A stretch of DNA of 64,000 nucleotides from positions 186,001 to 250,000 of the forward strand of contig NZ_JACHYN010000005.1 of assembly GCF_014192915.1 (NCBI RefSeq), in the 5' to 3' direction. This stretch comes from Azospirillum sp. OGB3 (GTDB lineage: Bacteria > Pseudomonadota > Alphaproteobacteria > Azospirillales > Azospirillaceae). How positions within the stretch are numbered: the stretch's first letter is position 1; every line of letters begins with the position of its first letter. The translations under genes and the position numbers were made by a program. The notes beneath the pieces are model-generated. The model had not been told where the DNA came from. It saw only the letters and a program-made list of their open reading frames with translations, and made no database searches. Positions 33,580 through 41,806 of this stretch are shown piece by piece.

Positions 33580-34431
33580 GGGGTGGCGCTTCTCGAACGC
33601 CCAGACGCGCTCGAAGCCCATCAGGCGGGTGAAGTCGGGGAAGGGATAAAGCTCTCCCCGATACTCGGCGCTCGACCCCTTGGCGAGGATTTCGCCGTAG
33701 GCGCTGCGCAGCACCGCGGCCATCGCCAGGAAGCCGGTGGCCGGGAAGATGGCGATGCGATAGCCGAGCTCCTCCAGTTGCGCCCCGGTCATCACCGGCG
33801 TGCGGCCGCCCTCCACCATGTTGGCGATCAGCGGCTTGCCGATGGTCCGGCAGATCCGTTCCATCTCCGCCTCGCTCTCCGGGCTCTCCACGAAGATGAT
33901 GTCGGCCCCGGCCTCGGCGTAGGCGTCGGCGCGGCGCAGCGCCTCGTCGAGGCCGAGCGTCGTGCGGGCGTCGGTGCGGGCGATGATCAGGAAATCGCTC
34001 GACGACCGCGCCTCGCAGGCGACGCGGATCTTGCGCACCATATCGGCCATGGAAATGACCCGGCGGCCCGGCGTGTGGCCGCACTTCTTCGGAAATTCCT
34101 GGTCTTCGAGCTGGATGGCGGCGGCCCCGGCCTCCTCGTAGCCGCGGATGGTGAAATCGACGTTGAGAAGGCCGCCGTAGCCGGTGTCGCCATCGGCGAT
34201 CAGCGGTGTGGTGGTGCCGCGCGCGATGGCCCGCACCCGGCCGACCATGTCGCTGAAGGTGGCGAGCCCGGCGTCCGGCAGGCCGAGATGGCTGGCGACG
34301 GTGCCGTAGCCGGTCATGTACAGCGCGTCGAACCCCATGCCGTCCGCCACCTTGGCCGAGATCATGTCGAACACGCCGGGGGCCGAGATCAGGCCCGGCT
34401 GCGACAGGCGCTGTTTGAGGGAAATGGTCAT
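33568..34431 (-). CDS. Isocitrate lyase/PEP mutase-family lyase (distal gene of operon)
   Basis: Protein of 287 residues starting MTISLKQRLSQPGLISAPGV. It has the family hallmarks DGDTGYGG (metal-binding Asp, residues 80-87) and PKKCGH (114-119). The Cys in KKCGH is the general acid of isocitrate, 2-methylisocitrate and 2,3-dimethylmalate lyases and is absent from true PEP mutases, so a C-C bond-cleaving lyase is expected. ADIIFVESPESEAEMERI and GGRTPVMTGAQLEELGYRIA complete the barrel. It is last in the eight-gene operon, 23 bases after the permease stop. A second family member opens the same operon, so the pair may act on different stereoisomers or sequential products. Confidence 0.88.
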   Translation of the reverse strand: MTISLKQRLSQPGLISAPGVFDMISAKVADGMGFDALYMTGYGTVASHLGLPDAGLATFSDMVGRVRAIARGTTTPLIADGDTGYGGLLNVDFTIRGYEEAGAAAIQLEDQEFPKKCGHTPGRRVISMADMVRKIRVACEARSSSDFLIIARTDARTTLGLDEALRRADAYAEAGADIIFVESPESEAEMERICRTIGKPLIANMVEGGRTPVMTGAQLEELGYRIAIFPATGFLAMAAVLRSAYGEILAKGSSAEYRGELYPFPDFTRLMGFERVWAFEKRHPETE

Positions 34432-34454
34432 GTCGTTGGAATCTCCGGAAGTCT

Positions 34455-35192
34455 TCACGAGGCCCGCCGGTGCATGCGCCGGTCGATGTGCAGCAGGCCG
34501 GCGCTGATGAGCACGGCGGTGGTGGCGAGGATCAGCACCACGGCCATCATGGTGCGCACGTCGTGCCCGCCGATGGCGTTCATGACGAGGTAGCCGAGGC
34601 CGCGCTGCGAGGCGAACATCTCGCCGATCAGCACGCCCAGCAGGGTCAGCGAAAAGCCCACCCGCAGGCCGGACACCAGTTCCGGCAAGGCGGCGGGCAG
34701 AATGATGGTGGAGACGAGTTGGGGCGGCGACAGGCGCATCACCCGCGCGCTGCGCAGCATCACCGGCGGGATGGTGCGGACCGCGTTCATCGTGAAGATG
34801 ATCACCGGGATGATGCCGTGGATCGTCCCGAAGGCCACCTTGGCCGACAGTCCCAGCCCGAAGGCGAGCAGGATCACCGGGTAGAGCGTGATCTTGGGCA
34901 GCGAATAGAGCGACACCAGGATCGGCTCCGCCACCTCCCCGGCCAGCCGGTTGATGCCGAGAGCGATGCCGATGGTCAGCCCGCCGAACACCGCCAGAAG
35001 CAGCGAATAGAGCAGCGCGACGCCGGTCTCCGCGACGTGCGGCCAGAAGGTGGCGGAGCCCAGCAGTTCCACCGCACGGGCCAGCGTATCGGCGGGCGAG
35101 GTCAGGGCGACGCTGCCGACGATCCAGTGCAGCACCTGCCACAGGGCCACCAGCGCGACGATGACGAGAAGCGTGTCGGTCTTTCTGTGCAT
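34455..35192 (-). CDS. ABC transporter permease, NitT/TauT type
   Basis: Protein of 245 residues starting MHRKTDTLLVIVALVALWQV. Six hydrophobic spans and the cytoplasmic EAA-like loop (SARVMRLSPPQLVSTIILPA) identify a binding-protein-dependent permease of the SsuC/TauC family. It starts six bases after the stop of the other permease, giving an importer with two different permease subunits instead of the usual homodimer. The substrate is probably the dicarboxylate-like compound processed by the hydro-lyase and lyases of the same operon. Confidence 0.9.
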   Translation of the reverse strand: MHRKTDTLLVIVALVALWQVLHWIVGSVALTSPADTLARAVELLGSATFWPHVAETGVALLYSLLLAVFGGLTIGIALGINRLAGEVAEPILVSLYSLPKITLYPVILLAFGLGLSAKVAFGTIHGIIPVIIFTMNAVRTIPPVMLRSARVMRLSPPQLVSTIILPAALPELVSGLRVGFSLTLLGVLIGEMFASQRGLGYLVMNAIGGHDVRTMMAVVLILATTAVLISAGLLHIDRRMHRRAS

Positions 35193-35197
35193 GGCCG

Positions 35198-35947
35198 TCA
35201 GCGCCTCCGCCGCTGCATGATCCGGCGCTCCCAGGTGAAGAGCACCGCGTTGAGCACCGTCACCAGGACGATGATGAACAGCATCAGCGCGTACATCCGC
35301 GCATTGTCGAAGTTGTTGAAGGCATAGGCGATGCTGTAGCCGATGCCCGAGGAGGACATGATGAACTCCGCCGCGATGACGCCGATGAAGCAGTAGGCGA
35401 TGGCGAGCTTGGCCCCGGTGAACAGATAGGGCGCCGCGCTGGGCAGCTTGACCATCAGCGCCGTTCGCACCGGGTCCATGCCGTGGACGCGCGCGGTCTT
35501 CAGCAGAACGCGCGGAATCCGATCGAGCCCGTTCAGCGTGTTGATCAGCATCGCCACAACGCCGAACAACGTGCCGATCACCACGATGGGCGCCGCCCCC
35601 AGCCCGAAGATCACGATCAGCACCGGATAGAAGACGAAGAAGGGCACCGCGTAGTAGGTCGCCAGGAAGGGATCGAGCGCCCGGCGCACCCGCGGCATGG
35701 CGTGGATCGCCACGCCGGCGACGAAGCCGAGCAGGATCGAGGCGATCACCGCCATCGCGACGTTGCCCAGCGTCTCGCCGATGTCGGCGCTGGCCGCGCC
35801 CGAGGCGAGAAGGCGGTAGAGGTCGCCGGCCATGACGCTGGGGGCGGGCAGGACCGTCTTGGCAATGACGCCGGCCCGGCACAGCACCTCCAGCAGCAGG
35901 ACGGCGCCGGTCACGACGATCAGCCGGAGCCAGCCCGCCCAGCTCAT
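35198..35947 (-). CDS. ABC transporter permease, NitT/TauT type
   Basis: Protein of 249 residues starting MSWAGWLRLIVVTGAVLLLE, ATG overlapping the ATPase stop (ATGA). It has five to six spans and a typical loop, KTARVHGMDPVRTALMVKLP. It differs clearly from the next permease in the operon, so a heterodimeric membrane channel is expected. The family transports nitrate, sulfonates and pyrimidine precursors, but many paralogues import organic acids. Operon context favours an organic acid. Confidence 0.9.
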   Translation of the reverse strand: MSWAGWLRLIVVTGAVLLLEVLCRAGVIAKTVLPAPSVMAGDLYRLLASGAASADIGETLGNVAMAVIASILLGFVAGVAIHAMPRVRRALDPFLATYYAVPFFVFYPVLIVIFGLGAAPIVVIGTLFGVVAMLINTLNGLDRIPRVLLKTARVHGMDPVRTALMVKLPSAAPYLFTGAKLAIAYCFIGVIAAEFIMSSSGIGYSIAYAFNNFDNARMYALMLFIIVLVTVLNAVLFTWERRIMQRRRR

Positions 35948-36804
35948 GACCCACCCCCGGCGAGGCCCGCCGCCTTCAGGCTCTCCTCGCGCAGCAGGCG
36001 CCACAGCCGGGCGGTGATCTGGCCGAAGCCGTCCTCGCTGGCGATGCGGGAATCGCGCTCGCGCGGCCAGCCCGTCTCGATCTCCTCGATGATCCGTCCG
36101 GGCCGGGACGACATGACGCCGATGCGGTCCGACAGCATGGCCGCCTCGTCCAGCGCGTGGGTGATCAGCATCACCGTGGCGCCGGTCTCGCGCCACAGCT
36201 TCAGCAGCTCGTCGCCCATGATAAGGCGGGTCTGGGCGTCGAGCGCGCCGAACGGCTCGTCCAGCAGGATCAGGCGTGGGCGCATCACCAGCGTGCGGGC
36301 GATGCAGACGCGCTGGCGCATGCCGCCGGACAGCTGCACCGGGTAGGCCTTGGCGAAGTCCTTCAGACCGACGAAGCCGACGGCGTAATTCACCCGCCGC
36401 TCGATCTCCGCCGGATCGACGCCCGCCCGGCGCAGGCCGAAGGCGATGTTGTCCCACACGGTCAGCCAGGGGAAGGTGGCGTCCTCCTGGAACACCACCC
36501 CGACACCGTCCGGGACCTTGCCGGCCACCGGCTTGCCTTCGAAGGTCACCGCCCCCTCGGTCGGCACGGACAGGCCGGACAGCACGTCGAGCAGCGTGGA
36601 CTTGCCGCAGCCCGACGGTCCGACGACGGAGAAGAACTCCCCCTGCCGCAAGGTCAGGTCGACGGGACCCAGCGCGTGCACCCCGCCGTGGCCGGGGACG
36701 CCGTAGATGCGGCTCACCCCCTTCAGTTCGGCGTGGGCGGCCGGGGCGGGGTATGCCCCCGCCTCCTCGTGCGGATCGCGCTTGGCGGCAACGTTGGCTT
36801 TCAT
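35944..36804 (-). CDS. ABC transporter ATP-binding protein, NitT/TauT type
   Basis: Protein of 286 residues. ATG 36804 (MKANVAAKRDPHEEAG) is preferred over an ATG seven codons earlier because GGGAGGAA precedes it. Walker A GPSGCGKST, Q-loop VVFQEDATFPWLTV, signature LSGGMRQR, Walker B RLILLDEP and switch His in LITHALDEA are all present. It energises the heterodimeric permease. About 25 disordered residues precede the ATPase domain. Confidence 0.93.
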   Translation of the reverse strand: MKANVAAKRDPHEEAGAYPAPAAHAELKGVSRIYGVPGHGGVHALGPVDLTLRQGEFFSVVGPSGCGKSTLLDVLSGLSVPTEGAVTFEGKPVAGKVPDGVGVVFQEDATFPWLTVWDNIAFGLRRAGVDPAEIERRVNYAVGFVGLKDFAKAYPVQLSGGMRQRVCIARTLVMRPRLILLDEPFGALDAQTRLIMGDELLKLWRETGATVMLITHALDEAAMLSDRIGVMSSRPGRIIEEIETGWPRERDSRIASEDGFGQITARLWRLLREESLKAAGLAGGGS

Positions 36805-36858
36805 CGGGGGCTTCCTCCCGGTCATCGGATGTCGTCAGGCGGATGGTCTTCGGAGCGG

Positions 36859-37818
36859 TTATTTCAGAAACGCGGCGTCGGCGTGCTTCGACCAGTCGAC
36901 CTCGCCCTTGACCTCGCCGATGATCTGCAGCCCCTTGATCAGGTTGTTCATCCCGTCATACTCGAAGTCACCGGCGCTCCAGTACTTGATGGTCGCCAGA
37001 TTCTTCAGCGCCTGCAGCGCCACCGCCTCGTCGATGTCGTAGTATTTGGTCATGATCTTGGCGGTCTCCTCGGGGTTGGCGTAGACGAAGTCCACCCCCT
37101 TGCGCCGCGCCTCGATCAGCTTCTTCAGCTTGTCGCCGTTCTTCGCGGCGAAGTCCGACGTGGTGACGCCCACGGTCTGCACCATGGTCGGCAGCTCGGT
37201 CTCGACCGCGAACACCATGCGGTACTTGTTCTGCACGCGCGCCCAGATCGGGTCCATCACCGGGGCGGCGGCCACCGCGCCCTGCTCCAGCATGGTCAGG
37301 CCGCCGCCGACGCCGCCCGCCGACACGCCGTCCACCGTGATGCCGTGCTTGTCCTTCACCATGGTCAGCAGCATGTCGGTGACCGACTTCGGGCTGGTGA
37401 AGGCGACCTTCTTGCCGTCCAGGTCCTTGGCGGTCTTCACCGGGGAGTCCGGCTTGGTCACCCACAGGATTTCGCCCGCCGTCCGGACGCCGGTGTGGAT
37501 GATCTTCACGTCCAGGCCCTGGTTGATCGCCGCCACCGCCGCCGACAGGGCGACCTCGCCGTAGGGCATCGGCGCCGCCATGACGTTGCGCATGGTCGTG
37601 CCGCCGCCCTTGGAGGTCAGGACGCCGGTGATGTCCAGCCCCTGCTCCTTGTAATAGCCCTTCTCCATGGCGACGGCGTAGGGAGCGCCGTACATCAGGA
37701 CGCCCCAGTGGGTGACCGTGATCTCCTCGGCCTGCGCCGGGACCAGGGTGGCGAGCGCCACTCCCATGGCCGCCGCACCCAGGACTGCCTTGCGCTTCAT
37801 CGTGGTCATGAACGACAT
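36859..37818 (-). CDS. ABC transporter substrate-binding protein, NMT1/SsuA-like
   Basis: Protein of 319 residues. Start 37818 (MSFMTTMKRKAVLGAAAMGV) has GGGAGGA upstream; the signal peptide is cleaved near AQA|EEITVTHWG. Segments AVAMEKGYYKEQGLDITGVL, KDLDGKKVAFTSPKSVTDML and WSKHADAAFLK are typical of periplasmic proteins for NitT/TauT transporters. It is placed between the leuCD-like genes and the ATPase in one operon, suggesting that the ligand is the substrate of the hydro-lyase. No lipobox is present, so it is a soluble periplasmic protein. Confidence 0.9.
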   Translation of the reverse strand: MSFMTTMKRKAVLGAAAMGVALATLVPAQAEEITVTHWGVLMYGAPYAVAMEKGYYKEQGLDITGVLTSKGGGTTMRNVMAAPMPYGEVALSAAVAAINQGLDVKIIHTGVRTAGEILWVTKPDSPVKTAKDLDGKKVAFTSPKSVTDMLLTMVKDKHGITVDGVSAGGVGGGLTMLEQGAVAAAPVMDPIWARVQNKYRMVFAVETELPTMVQTVGVTTSDFAAKNGDKLKKLIEARRKGVDFVYANPEETAKIMTKYYDIDEAVALQALKNLATIKYWSAGDFEYDGMNNLIKGLQIIGEVKGEVDWSKHADAAFLK

Positions 37819-37874
37819 CGCTGTCCTCCCAATAGCCGCCGGCCTTTCCGGCCATGCGCGTTGACCCGGACCCG

Positions 37875-38501
37875 TCAGGCGGTGGGCAGGGCGTGAATCC
37901 ACGGGCGCTGCGCCCGGTCGCGCGCCTCGAACGTCGCCATGGCGGCGTCGTGGCGCAGGCTGGCCCCGATCTCGTCCAGCCCCTCCAGAAGCGCCTGCCG
38001 CCGCGCCGCCTCCATCGTGAAGGGAAACGCCCGCCCGTCCGGCGCGGTAACGCGGCAAATCTCTATGTCCACCGTCGTGGCAGCGGCCGGCGTCGCCTGG
38101 GCGCAAGCGACGAGATGGGCGAGCGCGGCCTCGTCCAGAGTCACCGCGGCCAGACCGTTCTTCTGGCAGTTTTCGTGGAAGATGCTGGCGAAGCTGGGCG
38201 CGATCACGCAGCGGATGCCGAAGTCCATCAGGCTCCACACCGCGTGCTCGCGCGACGAGCCGCAGCCGAAATTCTCGCCGGCCAGCAGGATCTTCGCTTC
38301 CCGCCAAGGAACTTGGTTCAGGACGAAGTCCGGCCGTTCCCGGCCGTCGTCGTCGAACCGCCATTCGGAGAAGAGGCCTGCGCCCAGCCCGCTGCGGTGG
38401 ATGGTCAGCAGATGCGCCTTGGGGATGATCGCGTCGGTGTCCACATTGGCTTGCGGCAGCGGTGCGGCGATCCCGGTGATGCGATGGATCGGTTCCGGCA
38501 T
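37875..38501 (-). CDS. LeuD-like hydro-lyase small subunit
   Basis: Protein of 208 residues starting MPEPIHRITGIAAPLPQANV; GGAGG precedes the ATG. NVDTDAIIPKAHL, LLAGENFGCGSSREHAVWSL and FHENCQKNGL are the conserved swivel-domain motifs of isopropylmalate isomerase small subunits. With its large subunit it hydrates or isomerises an unsaturated or branched dicarboxylate. It is not in a leu biosynthetic context: no leuB or leuA is near, and lyases plus a transporter surround it, so a catabolic paralogue, for example methylmaleate/dimethylmaleate hydratase-like, is more likely than leucine synthesis. Confidence 0.85.
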   Translation of the reverse strand: MPEPIHRITGIAAPLPQANVDTDAIIPKAHLLTIHRSGLGAGLFSEWRFDDDGRERPDFVLNQVPWREAKILLAGENFGCGSSREHAVWSLMDFGIRCVIAPSFASIFHENCQKNGLAAVTLDEAALAHLVACAQATPAAATTVDIEICRVTAPDGRAFPFTMEAARRQALLEGLDEIGASLRHDAAMATFEARDRAQRPWIHALPTA

Positions 38502-38502
38502 G

Positions 38503-39918
38503 TCAGGCGCCTCCTTCGAAGCTGCGGGCATCGACGATGCGGCCCGCCACGGCCGCGGCCGCCGCGGTGGCGGGGCTGGCGAGGTGGGTGCGCGCCCCCG
38601 GCCCCTGGCGGCCTTCGAAATTGCGGTTCGAGGTGGCGACGCAGCGCTTGCCCGGCGGCACCCGGTCGGCGTTCATCCCGGCGCACATGGAACAGCCCGG
38701 CTCCCGCCATTCGAAGCCGGCGGCGGTGAACACGCGGTCCAGCCCCTCCGCCTCCGCCTGCCGGCGCACCTGGCCGGAGCCCGGCACGACCAGAGCGCGC
38801 AGGCCGGCGGCGACGCGACGGCCCTTCAGCACGGCGGCGGCGGCCCGCAGATCCTCGATACGGCTGTTGGTGCAGGAGCCGATGAAGACCATGTCCACCG
38901 GCAGGTCGCGGATCGGCGTCCCCGGCTCCAGCCCGATGTAGTCCAACGCCCGGCGCATCGCCTGCCGGCGCTTGGGGTCGGCCTCGCGCTCCGGATCGGG
39001 CACCGTCTCGCCGACGCCGATGCAGTCCTGCGGGCTGGTGCCCCAGGACACCTGCGGGGTGAGGCTGGAGACGTCCAGTTCGATCTCGGCGTCGAAGCGG
39101 GCGCCGGGATCGCTCGCCAGGGCGCGCCATGCCGCCACCGCCTGCTCCCACAGCGCGCCCGCCGGGGCGAAGGGCCGCCCCTGGAGATAGGCGAAGGTCA
39201 CCTCGTCGGGCGCGATCAGGCCGAAGCGCGCGCCCAGCTCCACCGACATGTTGCAGACGGTCATCCGCTCCTCCATGGAGAGCGCGCGGATGGCCGGGCC
39301 GGCGTATTCGACGCCGTAGCCGGTCGCCCCGGCGGTTCCGATGGTGGCGATCAGCTTCAGCACCATGTCCTTGGCCGACACGCCCGCCGGCCGGGTGCCG
39401 CTGACGGTGATGCGCATGGTCGGCGGGCGGCGCAGGATGGCCGTCTGCGTCGCCATGACATGCTCGACCTCCGACGTGCCGATGCCCCAGGCCATGGCGC
39501 CCAGCGCGCCGACCGTGCTGGTGTGGCTGTCGCCGCAGACCAGGGTGGCGCCCGGCAGGGCGATCCCCAGCTCCGGCGCGATCACATGCACGATGCCCTG
39601 GCGCACGTCGCCCAGGTCGAACAGCGCGACACCGGTGGCTTCGGCGTTGGCGCGCAGGGCGCGGATCATCTCCGGCCCGCCCGGCACCGTGTCGTCGGTG
39701 CGGCCGTTCTCGGTGGAGACGATGTGATCCGCCGTCGCGAAGGTCAGGTCGGGACGGCGCAGCCGGCGCCCGGCGGCGGCCAGCCCGGCGTAGGCCTGCG
39801 GGCTGGTGACCTCGTGCAGCATGTGGCGGTCGATGTGGAGCAGCACCCGCCCGTCGCCCAGATCGGCGACGACGTGCTGGTCCCAGATCTTGTCGATGAT
39901 GGAACGCGGCGTGGTCAT
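38503..39918 (-). CDS. LeuC-like hydro-lyase large subunit, 4Fe-4S aconitase family
   Basis: Protein of 471 residues starting [20 protein letters not shown] with GAGGAGAGG before the ATG. Iron-sulfur ligands are C349 (FIGSCTNSR), C409 and C412 (EPGCSMCAG). [37 protein letters not shown] and TGYGVEYAG are the conserved active-site motifs, so a functional cluster and catalysis are expected. Length matches LeuC (about 470). Together with the small subunit and two C-C lyases it resembles the hydratase-lyase logic of dimethylmaleate hydratase plus dimethylmalate lyase, or citramalate-type degradation. Substrate is inferred, not shown. Confidence 0.88.
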   Translation of the reverse strand: MTTPRSIIDKIWDQHVVADLGDGRVLLHIDRHMLHEVTSPQAYAGLAAAGRRLRRPDLTFATADHIVSTENGRTDDTVPGGPEMIRALRANAEATGVALFDLGDVRQGIVHVIAPELGIALPGATLVCGDSHTSTVGALGAMAWGIGTSEVEHVMATQTAILRRPPTMRITVSGTRPAGVSAKDMVLKLIATIGTAGATGYGVEYAGPAIRALSMEERMTVCNMSVELGARFGLIAPDEVTFAYLQGRPFAPAGALWEQAVAAWRALASDPGARFDAEIELDVSSLTPQVSWGTSPQDCIGVGETVPDPEREADPKRRQAMRRALDYIGLEPGTPIRDLPVDMVFIGSCTNSRIEDLRAAAAVLKGRRVAAGLRALVVPGSGQVRRQAEAEGLDRVFTAAGFEWREPGCSMCAGMNADRVPPGKRCVATSNRNFEGRQGPGARTHLASPATAAAAAVAGRIVDARSFEGGA

Positions 39919-39944
39919 GGCGTTGCCTCTCCTCACTGGGCCGG

Positions 39945-40817
39945 TCATTCTGCGGCCCGGTAGGCCTGTTCCCGCTCGTAATAGTCGGGGAAGCCGACGA
40001 GACTCTTCAGCGCCTCGAAATCGGCCTGGGCCACTTGGCCCTCCCGCCCATCCGCCACCGCGGCCAGGGCGGCGCGCATGGCGTCGATGGCCGCCGACAT
40101 CAGGGTCAGCGGGTAAGCGGCGAGCTTGAAGCCCAGCGCTTCCAGCTCGCGCGGCGGCAGCATCGGCGTCTGGCCGCCGCGCACCATGTTCGCCATGGCC
40201 GGCCGGTCGATGCCGGCGCAGAAGGCGGCCATTTCCGCCGCGTCGTGGGGGGCCTCCATGAAGATGATGTCGGCGCCCTCCTCCACGAAATCCTGGCAGC
40301 GCTCCAGCGCCGCGTCGAAGCCGTGCGTGGCGCGCGCGTCCGTCCGTGCCAGGATCAGGATGTCGTCGGCCCCCGACCGGGCGGCGTCGACGGCGGCGCG
40401 GATCTTCATGCGCGCCTCGGCCCGCCCGACGACCTGCTTGCCTTTGGTGTGGCCGCAGCGCTTGGGGCTCACTTGGTCCTCGATCAGGACCGCGGCGGCC
40501 CCGGCGCGGGCGTAGTCGCGCACGGTGCGCTGCACGTTCATGGCGTTGCCGTAGCCGGTGTCGCCGTCGCCGATCACCAGCAGGCCGGGGGCCGCCTGAC
40601 AGACGTTGCGGAGCTGGTCCAGCATCTCGGCGAAGGAAATCAGCCCGGTGTCGGGCATCCCCAGCCGGGTCGCCGAGACGGCGAAGCCGCTCATCAGGCT
40701 GACGCGGAAACCGGCCTGCTCGATCAGCCGCGCCGACAGCGCGTCGAAGCAGCAGGGCATCAGGTGAAGGCCGGGAGCCTCCAGCGCCGTTTTCAGGCGT
40801 TGTGCGGGTGTCGTCAC
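39945..40817 (-). CDS. Isocitrate lyase/PEP mutase-family lyase (first gene of operon)
   Basis: Protein of 290 residues starting at GTG 40817 ([20 protein letters not shown]) with GGGAGGG ten bases upstream; longer frames run into the regulatory region. It has GDGDTGYG (83-90), PKRCGH (118-123, catalytic Cys present) and [20 protein letters not shown]. The KRCGH form resembles 2-methylisocitrate lyases and dimethylmalate lyases. It is the promoter-proximal gene next to the GntR operator, so expression of the whole operon begins here. Related but not identical to the lyase that ends the operon. Confidence 0.88.
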   Translation of the reverse strand: MTTPAQRLKTALEAPGLHLMPCCFDALSARLIEQAGFRVSLMSGFAVSATRLGMPDTGLISFAEMLDQLRNVCQAAPGLLVIGDGDTGYGNAMNVQRTVRDYARAGAAAVLIEDQVSPKRCGHTKGKQVVGRAEARMKIRAAVDAARSGADDILILARTDARATHGFDAALERCQDFVEEGADIIFMEAPHDAAEMAAFCAGIDRPAMANMVRGGQTPMLPPRELEALGFKLAAYPLTLMSAAIDAMRAALAAVADGREGQVAQADFEALKSLVGFPDYYEREQAYRAAE

Positions 40818-40919
40818 CGGTTGTATCCCTCCCTTGCCGCCGCTTCCGCTGTTGGCTTCCGCTAGAGCGCACCGGAACCGGGCGTATAATTTGTTGTGCC
40901 CACGAACATAGTGCGCCAT

Positions 40920-40929
40920 TGTATACAAC
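40920..40929. promoter_or_regulatory. Palindromic operator TTGTATACAA (GntR site 1)
   Basis: A perfect 10-bp palindrome inside CATTGTATACAACG, 102 bases before the first lyase start and 49 bases before the GntR gene. The same 14-mer recurs at 41685-41698. AT-rich palindromes of this size and position are typical FadR/VanR-type GntR sites, so it probably mediates repression of the divergent operon and autoregulation. Confidence 0.75.
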
Positions 40930-40978
40930 GCAACCCGAAAAAATCGGATTGCTGGGCAGAAGGGCAAGGGAGGTCAGC

Positions 40979-41680
40979 ATGGCGGACAGCGCCGGGGCTC
41001 TGGCGCCCCAATGGGACAACGGATCAAGCGGCGGCTCCAACCGCGCCGCCGACCGCGCCTACCGCTTCATCCGGGAGGGCATCCTGGCCAGCCGCTGGCC
41101 GCCGGGCGCCCATCTGCGCGAGCAGGAACTGGCCGAGTTGACCGGAGTCAGCCGCACCCCGGTGCGCGAGGCGCTGCGCCGGCTGTCCGCCGACGGGCTG
41201 CTGCAGCTCGTCCCCAATCTTGGCGCCAAGGTGAACGCCTGGACGATTCAGGACCTCGACGAGATTTTCGGCCTGCGCGCGACTTTGGAAAGCCAAGTGG
41301 CCGGCCTCGCCGCCAGCCGCGTGGAGCCGCAGCATCTGGCGGAGCTGGGGGCGCTGTGCGACGCGATGGAGGCGGTGGTGGGGGACGGCGACGCGGTGGA
41401 TTTCTCGCGCATCACGCCGCTGAACGACCGCTTCCACGGCCTGCTGATCGACATCGCCGGGGATCGGCGGCTGGGCCAGATGATCCGGCAGGTGGTGGAG
41501 ATGCCGCTGGTTCTGCGGACCTTCGCCCGCTACAGCCGGCGCGACCTCGCCCGCAGCATGAACCACCACCGCGAGATCGTCGAAGCCCTGACCGCCCGCG
41601 ATGGGGAGTGGGCCTCGTCGGTGATGCGCGCCCATGTCCGCGCCGGGCGGGCCGTCTTCACGGTCCCGAACACCGAGTGA
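40979..41680 (+). CDS. GntR-family transcriptional regulator (FadR/VanR type)
   Basis: Protein of 233 residues starting [20 protein letters not shown] with GGGAGG five bases upstream. The winged helix ([24 protein letters not shown] segment, then [20 protein letters not shown]) is followed by an all-helical FCD effector domain with the metal/ligand-binding pattern [10 protein letters not shown] ... [11 protein letters not shown]. It is divergent from the eight-gene lyase/hydro-lyase/ABC operon and has identical palindromes at both ends of its gene, so it most likely represses that operon until an organic acid binds the FCD domain. Confidence 0.9.
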   Translation: MADSAGALAPQWDNGSSGGSNRAADRAYRFIREGILASRWPPGAHLREQELAELTGVSRTPVREALRRLSADGLLQLVPNLGAKVNAWTIQDLDEIFGLRATLESQVAGLAASRVEPQHLAELGALCDAMEAVVGDGDAVDFSRITPLNDRFHGLLIDIAGDRRLGQMIRQVVEMPLVLRTFARYSRRDLARSMNHHREIVEALTARDGEWASSVMRAHVRAGRAVFTVPNTE

Positions 41681-41686
41681 GCGTCA

Positions 41687-41696
41687 TTGTATACAA
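41687..41696. promoter_or_regulatory. Palindromic operator TTGTATACAA (GntR site 2)
   Basis: Second exact copy, 767 bp from site 1 and seven bases after the GntR stop. It lies between two convergent gene ends, not at a promoter, so an auxiliary operator for DNA looping is the natural explanation. Confidence 0.7.
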
Positions 41697-41747
41697 CGAC
41701 GGTGCGCCGATACGCGCAGATGGATCGCCCGTCGGCGCAGCACAAAG

Positions 41748-41776
41748 GTCCCGGCGCCCTGAGGGGACGCCGGGAC
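41748..41776. terminator. Hairpin between convergent gntR and racemase-family genes
   Basis: GTCCCGGCG and CGCCGGGAC form a perfect 9-bp stem (41748-41756 with 41768-41776) with an 11-base loop. On the minus strand it is followed by CTTTG only, so it is a weak or bidirectional terminator at best. Confidence 0.45.
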
Positions 41777-41806
41777 GAAGTCGAGGACGCGACTGATGAG
41801 GACCGG

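Noticed and set aside
37875..39918. Leucine biosynthesis leuCD
   Set aside because: No leuA or leuB is near, and the genes sit inside a catabolic lyase/ABC-importer operon with a GntR regulator.
40886..40891. TATAAT on the plus strand upstream of gntR as a firm promoter
   Set aside because: The -10-like hexamer has no convincing -35 at 16-18 bp, so the promoter position is left open although the operator next to it is reported.
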